Positions 61,560-64,000 of a stretch of DNA of 64,000 nucleotides are shown one piece after another (the first letter of the stretch is position 1; each line of letters opens with the position of its first letter). Below the pieces are notes generated by a model. The model did no database searches. It had not been told where the DNA came from and saw only the letters and a list, made by a program, of their open reading frames with translations. The stretch lies in assembly GCF_001956045.1 (NCBI RefSeq), contig NZ_MRTH01000024.1, positions 1-64,000 of the forward strand, given 5' to 3'. Made by a program: the position numbers and the translations under genes. Source of the stretch: Paenibacillus sp. FSL H7-0331 (GTDB lineage: Bacteria; Bacillota; Bacilli; Paenibacillales; NBRC-103111).

Positions 61560-62516
61560 TTAGTAAACCCCCTCTTCTCCTGCTTTCTTGGAAAGCTTGT
61601 TTGCCAGCAAAATCAGGACTAAACCTACGAGCGATTTAAACAAACCGACAGCTGTTGTAAAGCTGAACTCTCCCTGTAGAACGCCTGAACGGTATACATA
61701 CGTATCAAACACATCGGAAACCGAAAGGTTCAAGGAATTTTGCATTAAGTAAATGTGCTCAAACCCGATGTCCATAATATGACCCAATCTTAGAATAAAC
61801 AGAATAATGATCGTCGCCTTTAGCGCAGGAAGCGTGATGTGCCATAGCTGTTTCCAACGGTTAGCACCGTCAACAACGGCTGCCTCATACAGGGTAGGAT
61901 CGATCGAAGCCAACGCCGCCAAGAAGATAACCGCATTCCAGCCCGCTTCCTTCCAGATGCTCTGCAATACATACACGATGCGGAAATAGTCTGGATCTGT
62001 CATCAGCTCGATCCGAGCGAAGCCTGCACTAGCCAAGCCTTTGTTGATAGCGCCTTCCTGCGTAGCGAATAAAATGACAGTAATACCCACCAAGACAACC
62101 CAGGATAGAAAATGCGGCATATAAATAACGGTTTGTACAAATTTCTTGAACAACTGCATACGAACCTCATTCAAAATAACCGCGATCAACACGGGAGCCG
62201 GGAAAAACAAAAACAAGTTTAATGCACTTAAAATGAGCGTATTTTTTAACAAGGTCCAAAAATCCGGCTCTCCGAACAACCGTTCAAAGTGCGCGAAGCC
62301 CACCCACTCGCTTTCGGAAAGTCCAGCAAACGGATTGTAATCCTGGAAGGCAATGATGATCCCGGCCAGTGGCAAATAACGGAAAATAAGAAAAAACAAC
62401 AAACCCGGTAAAATCATCAGGTATAATGGAAGTCCTCTCTTCCATTCCTTTAACGCCGACTTTCTGAGTGATTGCGATTTAAGCTGCACAAGCTTTACTG
62501 TGGAATCTCCCTGCAC
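61560..62516 (-). CDS. Carbohydrate ABC transporter permease, LplB-like
   Basis: The product has six helices, the YEAAVVDGANRWKQLWHITLPALKA coupling loop and typical LplB length. The frame is open to 62534, but AGGAGG lies inside that extension, 8 nt before GTG 62516, which I take as the start. It is the first gene of the locus D transport-catabolism operon, directly after a regulon promoter. Confidence 0.9.
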   Translation of the reverse strand: MQGDSTVKLVQLKSQSLRKSALKEWKRGLPLYLMILPGLLFFLIFRYLPLAGIIIAFQDYNPFAGLSESEWVGFAHFERLFGEPDFWTLLKNTLILSALNLFLFFPAPVLIAVILNEVRMQLFKKFVQTVIYMPHFLSWVVLVGITVILFATQEGAINKGLASAGFARIELMTDPDYFRIVYVLQSIWKEAGWNAVIFLAALASIDPTLYEAAVVDGANRWKQLWHITLPALKATIIILFILRLGHIMDIGFEHIYLMQNSLNLSVSDVFDTYVYRSGVLQGEFSFTTAVGLFKSLVGLVLILLANKLSKKAGEEGVY

Positions 62517-62559
62517 GTTTGTTCCCTCCTGCATGATGCATCATATTTGATATAGCTAC

Positions 62560-62604
62560 ATCATAATGGCTTCGCTTTCATAAGTCGTTACACGATTCTC
62601 TGAT
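62560..62604 (-). promoter_or_regulatory. Locus D regulon promoter, copy 3
   Basis: Minus strand ATCAGAGAATCGTGTAACG (62586-62604), exactly 20 nt, then TATGAT (62560-62565), 44 nt before the permease start. The 19-nt element is identical to copy 2. A decayed version (CAGAGAAT at 62752-62759) follows the kinase gene to the right. Confidence 0.88.
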
Positions 62605-62659
62605 TTCCAAACTACACACTATGAAGAGGGGCACAGCAATTTCGGCTAACCCGACTGTG

Positions 62660-62697
62660 AAAAAAGAAGACCGCCCGCCGGTTCCCCGGACGGACGG
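62660..62697 (-). terminator. Terminator after the locus D kinase gene
   Basis: The minus strand shows an interrupted GC-rich stem (CCGTCCGTCCGG against CCGGCGGGCGG, loop of 4) followed by TCTTC and six T. It ends the kinase transcript before the transport operon. Confidence 0.75.
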
Positions 62698-62764
62698 CCT
62701 ATGCAGATCCTCGTCGTCTTTATCGCAAATAAGTCGTTTCGGTGCCATACAATTCTCTGAACTT

Positions 62765-64000
62765 CTAACCATTCTTCGTCCCTCTGTAGCTGAATGGAAT
62801 TCGAATGGAAACTACGGTGCCGCGGTCTGGAAAGGAAGTCAGGCTAAGTCCATAGCCCTCGCCGTATTTCAAGAATAAACGCGTATGCACGTTCCTTATG
62901 CCGAGCGATTCTGTCTGTATGAACTCCTCGTTGTTCACATTCTCAGATATATCCTTTAACCCTTGTGTCAGCTCCGCCAGTTTGGACTCCGATATTCCCC
63001 CTCCATTGTCCGCAATTTCGATCACCAAATCATCCTTGTCGTCATACGCGCTAACCAGGATAGCTGCGTCTCCCGCCCTGGGTTCAACCGCATATTTCAC
63101 GGCATTTTCTACGATGGGCTGGACAGTCAGCTTCACGAGCAGACAATCGTGGAATTTCGGATTGACCGTGATTTGGCTAAAAAACTTTTTCGGAAAACGG
63201 ATATGCGTAATCTCAAGATACTTTTCCAAGATGGCGAGCTCATCCTTGAAGCTCACTTCGTTATCCGAAATTTTCGCCGTATATCGGTATACGTCCGCCA
63301 AATTGGCAGCCATGCTGACGACCAGATCGTCGTTATTGAGATAACCTATACTTTTGATAACATCCAATGAATTATACAGTAAATGCGGATTGATTTGGTT
63401 CTGCAGCGCCTGGATATACGCTTCCTTCTGCCGCAGACGCGTATGCACATCCTGCAGCTTCAGGTTGGAAATCGTATTCAGCTGATTATCGAGCTGTTCA
63501 ACCATCTTGTTAAAGCTGTAGTTCAGCTTCTGAAATTCGTTCATCCCCTGCTGAAATTCAGCCCTCGTCTTATAGTCGCCCTGAAACACCCGATTCATAT
63601 TGTGCTTCAGGTGTAGCACCGGTGTTACAAATAAATTGGAGACAAGCGGTACGAGAAACATGACCATAACGGCAATAAGCGCAAACGCGATGATCGTGGA
63701 GTTACGTGCCGAATAAAGGCCGCTGGCCATCTCGTCAAAAGGCACGATGGCTACAACCCGCCAGCCCAGCACCTTGGAGCTGCTTGTCGATACAAGCACC
63801 TTTTCTCCGTTATAGGTTCGAATACTCACCCCACCCTCGGCCGGCGTACCGAGTTGACCCAAAGGCGTATCGGCAAGCTTCCGGCCGCGCCATTCTTTAA
63901 CAGGATGGTATATGATCGTATCATCCTGAGAAAGCAACATGAACTGGCCCGTATTGCCTAACTTCGAACGCTCGAAGGTCGCTTCAATTTCGTTGAGCCC
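62765..64000 (-). CDS. YesM-type sensor histidine kinase, N-terminus outside the window
   Basis: The frame is open to the window edge, so the start lies beyond position 64000. Present are the end of a Cache sensor, a membrane helix (TIIAFALIAVMVMFLVPLV), HAMP, a His_kinase domain with NQINPHLLYNSLDVI and the HATPase with VQPIVENAVKYAV and ADNGGGIS. The Phe usual in INPHFLYNSL is Leu. Its partner YesN-type regulator is not in view and is expected upstream. It probably senses the sulfated glycan and drives the three promoters of locus D. Confidence 0.9.
   Translation of the reverse strand, partial: GLNEIEATFERSKLGNTGQFMLLSQDDTIIYHPVKEWRGRKLADTPLGQLGTPAEGGVSIRTYNGEKVLVSTSSSKVLGWRVVAIVPFDEMASGLYSARNSTIIAFALIAVMVMFLVPLVSNLFVTPVLHLKHNMNRVFQGDYKTRAEFQQGMNEFQKLNYSFNKMVEQLDNQLNTISNLKLQDVHTRLRQKEAYIQALQNQINPHLLYNSLDVIKSIGYLNNDDLVVSMAANLADVYRYTAKISDNEVSFKDELAILEKYLEITHIRFPKKFFSQITVNPKFHDCLLVKLTVQPIVENAVKYAVEPRAGDAAILVSAYDDKDDLVIEIADNGGGISESKLAELTQGLKDISENVNNEEFIQTESLGIRNVHTRLFLKYGEGYGLSLTSFPDRGTVVSIRIPFSYRGTKNG

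Overview
The window looks like chromosome from a Paenibacillus- or Cohnella-type Firmicute (Paenibacillaceae). The grounds are several LplB/YtcP-type sugar ABC importers, each with YesM/YesN-type signalling, an S-layer (SLH) anchored giant exoprotein, strong AGGAGG ribosome binding sites and mid-range GC. Nearly every intact gene lies on the minus strand. No tRNA, rRNA or CRISPR array was seen.

Left end (1-9 kb). An ECF sigma factor and its membrane-bound DUF4179 partner lie at 361-2024. At 2684-7233 follows a very AT-rich block of thirteen small, unrelated, co-directional genes: a macrodomain protein, a DUF4177 protein, a possible PD-(D/E)XK fold protein, tiny membrane proteins and several unknowns. 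Each gene is preceded by the same short palindrome, ATRAAA-N6-TTTYAT, which usually sits between one gene's stop codon and the next gene's ribosome binding site. The block reads as a gene-cassette array and is the most unusual thing here. From 7.4 to 9.05 kb lies a fossil bed: a gene with an in-frame stop, an IS6-type transposase scrap, and frameshifted acyltransferase and glycosyltransferase remnants.

Carbohydrate loci (9-64 kb). Locus A (9.1-19.8 kb): solute-binding lipoprotein, two permeases, YesM-type kinase, YesN-type regulator, a GH43 enzyme and a DUF5060-family putative glycosidase. It probably handles xylose- or arabinose-containing plant glycans. Locus B (20.6-35.4 kb): a membrane AraC-type sensor-regulator, two permeases, a binding protein, two overlapping unknown ORFs that may be one broken gene, a small zinc-ribbon protein and a 2374-residue S-layer protein with a central helical domain I cannot assign. 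Locus C (37.6-47.8 kb): YesM/YesN pair, binding protein, AraP/AraQ-like permeases and two intracellular GH51 arabinofuranosidases around a small Cys-rich protein; this is arabino-oligosaccharide use. Locus D (48.5-64 kb): kinase (cut by the window edge), two permeases, GH3, sulfatase, formylglycine-generating enzyme, two dehydrogenases, binding protein and two more sulfatases. It is a sulfated-glycan locus that carries its own sulfatase-maturation enzyme. Three promoters in locus D share a 19-nt element placed exactly 20 nt upstream of a TATGAT -10 box, which marks them as one regulon.

Between the loci lie decayed IS3-type transposases (20.1-20.5 kb and 48.1-48.5 kb), a frameshifted Nudix gene and an AT-rich orphan gene (35.7-37.2 kb). 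Functions come from recognised motifs and family resemblance only; substrates are inferred.
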